Assembly: GCA_003133075.1 (NCBI GenBank)
Contig: PKZN01000030.1
Location: 14,320 to 31,070, forward strand
From: Acidimicrobiaceae bacterium
GTDB taxonomy: Bacteria; Actinomycetota; Acidimicrobiia; Acidimicrobiales; RAAP-2
Direction of reading: 5' to 3'
DNA: 16,751 nucleotides
Positions 15,544 to 16,751 of the stretch are shown here, in pieces (the first letter of the stretch is position 1; each line of letters begins with the position of its first letter). The notes below the pieces were generated by a model, which searched no databases, was not told where the DNA came from, and saw nothing but the letters and a program-made list of their open reading frames with translations. Position numbers and translations under genes: made by a program.

Positions 15544-16751
15544 ATGGCTGTGACAACAGAGACGAAGACGGAGTCCGAGGTCGAAGGGATCAAACGCGCG
15601 AGCAACTACCTGCGCGGTGACCTCGACCGCGAACTCTCGGGCACTGCCCCCAATGTCTCCAACGAGAGCGAACAGCTGCTCAAGTTCCACGGAATCTACG
15701 CCCAAGACGACCGCGACGTGCGACGCGCCCGAGCGCTGGCGAAAGAGACACTCGACTACATCTTCATGATCCGCGTCGTGATTCCCGGTGGTCGGCTGTC
15801 GCCGGAGCAGTGGTTGGGACTCGACGCGATCGCGAGTTCGCAGGCCGACGGCACGTTGCGACTGACGACCCGCCAGGCCGTCCAGTTCCACGGTGTCTTG
15901 AAGGGCGACCTGCGAGCGTTGGCGACGTCGCTCGATCGCCAGTTCCTCTCCTCCTTTGGCGCCTGCGGCGACGTCGTGCGCAACGTCGTGACGTGTCCGA
16001 ACCTGCACCTCGAAAATGGGCACGGTCATCTCGAGGGCATCGCGCGACAACTACGAGAGACCTTCCGCTCAACGTCCGAGGCCCACTGGGAGATTTTCGT
16101 CAACGGTGAGAAGGCGGCGTCGCGCGAAGAGATCGAAGAACGCCCCTTCTACGGTGAGACGTACCTCCCGAGAAAGTTCAAGATCGCGGTCTCGCACCCG
16201 CACGAGAACTGCGTGGACGTCTTTGCCCAGGACGTCGGACTGATTCCGGGCGAGGACGGCGAACTCGGTGCCGGTTTCACGCTCTTGGTGGGAGGAGGAC
16301 TCGGGCGCTCCTACGCGAACGCCGAGACGTTCGCTCGCCTCGGCGATCCCCTGACCTTCGTGACCAATGACGAAGTCGAAGAGGTCATCGCCGCGATCAT
16401 CGCGACGTATCGCGACCTGGGTGACCGCACGGACCGCAAGCGTGCCCGTATGAAGTATGTGGTCGCCGACCTCGGACTGGCGGCCTTTCGTGGCGAGGTC
16501 GAGCAACGACTCGGACGCACACTTCGCCCCCCTCGGGCGCTGCCGACGAACTTTGACGCTGACGATCACTTGGGTTGGCGGGCGTTGCCCGACGGCACTT
16601 TCCAGATCGGCGTGCGTGTCGGGGCGGGTCGCGTACGTGACCTCGAGGGCGGCGCGACGTTGCGAAGTGCCTTGCGCACAATCGCCCAAACGTTTCCGGT
16701 GACCTTCTTCATCACCCCTCAGCAAGACATCGTCGTCAGTGGGGTTACGGA
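15544..16751 (+). CDS. cysI: Sulfite reductase hemoprotein, partial (C-terminus beyond window)
   Basis: The frame runs without a stop from ATG 15544 to the window end, giving 402 complete codons of a family usually 550-600 residues long. It reduces sulfite to sulfide with six electrons in cysteine biosynthesis, using siroheme and a 4Fe-4S cluster. Family marks include QLLKFHGIYAQDDRDVR near the start, LRLTTRQAVQFHG (105-117), CGDVVRNVV (141-149), LPRKFK (208-213) and GFTLLVGGGLG (244-254). Basic residues that bind the anion in this family are R110, R146, K211 and K213. The cysteines for the iron-sulfur cluster lie further on, outside the window, so activity cannot be confirmed fully. The ferredoxin-linked type (sir) is an alternative to the NADPH-linked CysI type. 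An in-frame TGA directly precedes the ATG, which fixes the start, although the ribosome binding site is poor. Confidence 0.9.
   Translation, partial: MAVTTETKTESEVEGIKRASNYLRGDLDRELSGTAPNVSNESEQLLKFHGIYAQDDRDVRRARALAKETLDYIFMIRVVIPGGRLSPEQWLGLDAIASSQADGTLRLTTRQAVQFHGVLKGDLRALATSLDRQFLSSFGACGDVVRNVVTCPNLHLENGHGHLEGIARQLRETFRSTSEAHWEIFVNGEKAASREEIEERPFYGETYLPRKFKIAVSHPHENCVDVFAQDVGLIPGEDGELGAGFTLLVGGGLGRSYANAETFARLGDPLTFVTNDEVEEVIAAIIATYRDLGDRTDRKRARMKYVVADLGLAAFRGEVEQRLGRTLRPPRALPTNFDADDHLGWRALPDGTFQIGVRVGAGRVRDLEGGATLRSALRTIAQTFPVTFFITPQQDIVVSGVT

Noticed and set aside
15343..16725. Minus-strand frames of 235 and 218 codons opposite the sulfite reductase
   Set aside because: The plus strand encodes an unmistakable sulfite reductase over the same bases; the minus-strand products have no family features.
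1..16751. Mobile element, CRISPR array, tRNA or rRNA
   Set aside because: No transposase or integrase, no regularly spaced repeats, and no tRNA-like or rRNA-like sequence was seen in any gap.

Overview
The window is GC-rich bacterial DNA with frequent GTG starts, G-rich ribosome binding sites and protein families typical of high-GC Gram-positive bacteria: DUF4389 membrane proteins, a secreted SGNH/GDSL protein of an actinobacterial type, and a CysI-type sulfite reductase. An actinobacterium is the best guess, perhaps from the Acidimicrobiia; that placement is inference. No mobile element, tRNA, rRNA or CRISPR array is visible.

Bases 78 to 11078 are all read on the minus strand. In order of transcription direction they are: a ten-helix membrane GGDEF-EAL protein (8670-11078), a small two-helix membrane protein (8230-8544), a PAS-PAS-LuxR-type regulator (7078-8094), a PAS-GAF-PAS-PAS-EAL protein without GGDEF (4510-7008), a PAS-GAF-PAS-GAF-PAS-GGDEF-EAL protein (722-4318) and a small secreted protein (78-560). 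Gaps of 69 to 191 bases separate the genes, so several promoters are likely rather than one tight operon. Three large cyclic-di-GMP enzymes with different inputs and different sets of conserved residues, next to a sensor-type transcription factor, make this a cyclic-di-GMP signalling cluster.

After a divergent intergenic region (11079-11383) the plus strand carries a zinc-ribbon protein with two DUF4389 domains (11384-12667), a secreted PQQ-like beta-propeller (12774-14204), a secreted SGNH-type protein with altered catalytic motifs (14501-15427) after a long leader, and the first 402 codons of a sulfite reductase hemoprotein (15544 to the window end). These look like separate units.

The signalling genes could work together as follows (inference): soluble and membrane sensors raise or lower cyclic-di-GMP, and the PAS-LuxR protein changes transcription in response to a related intracellular cue. 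The sequence alone does not show the signals, the targets or the phenotype. The most unusual single observations are the retained GGDEF inhibitory site beside a complete EAL site in the 1198-residue protein, a GAF module present three times across two genes, a 13-bp inverted repeat over the stop codon of the small membrane gene, and the GDS to GGS change in the SGNH protein.
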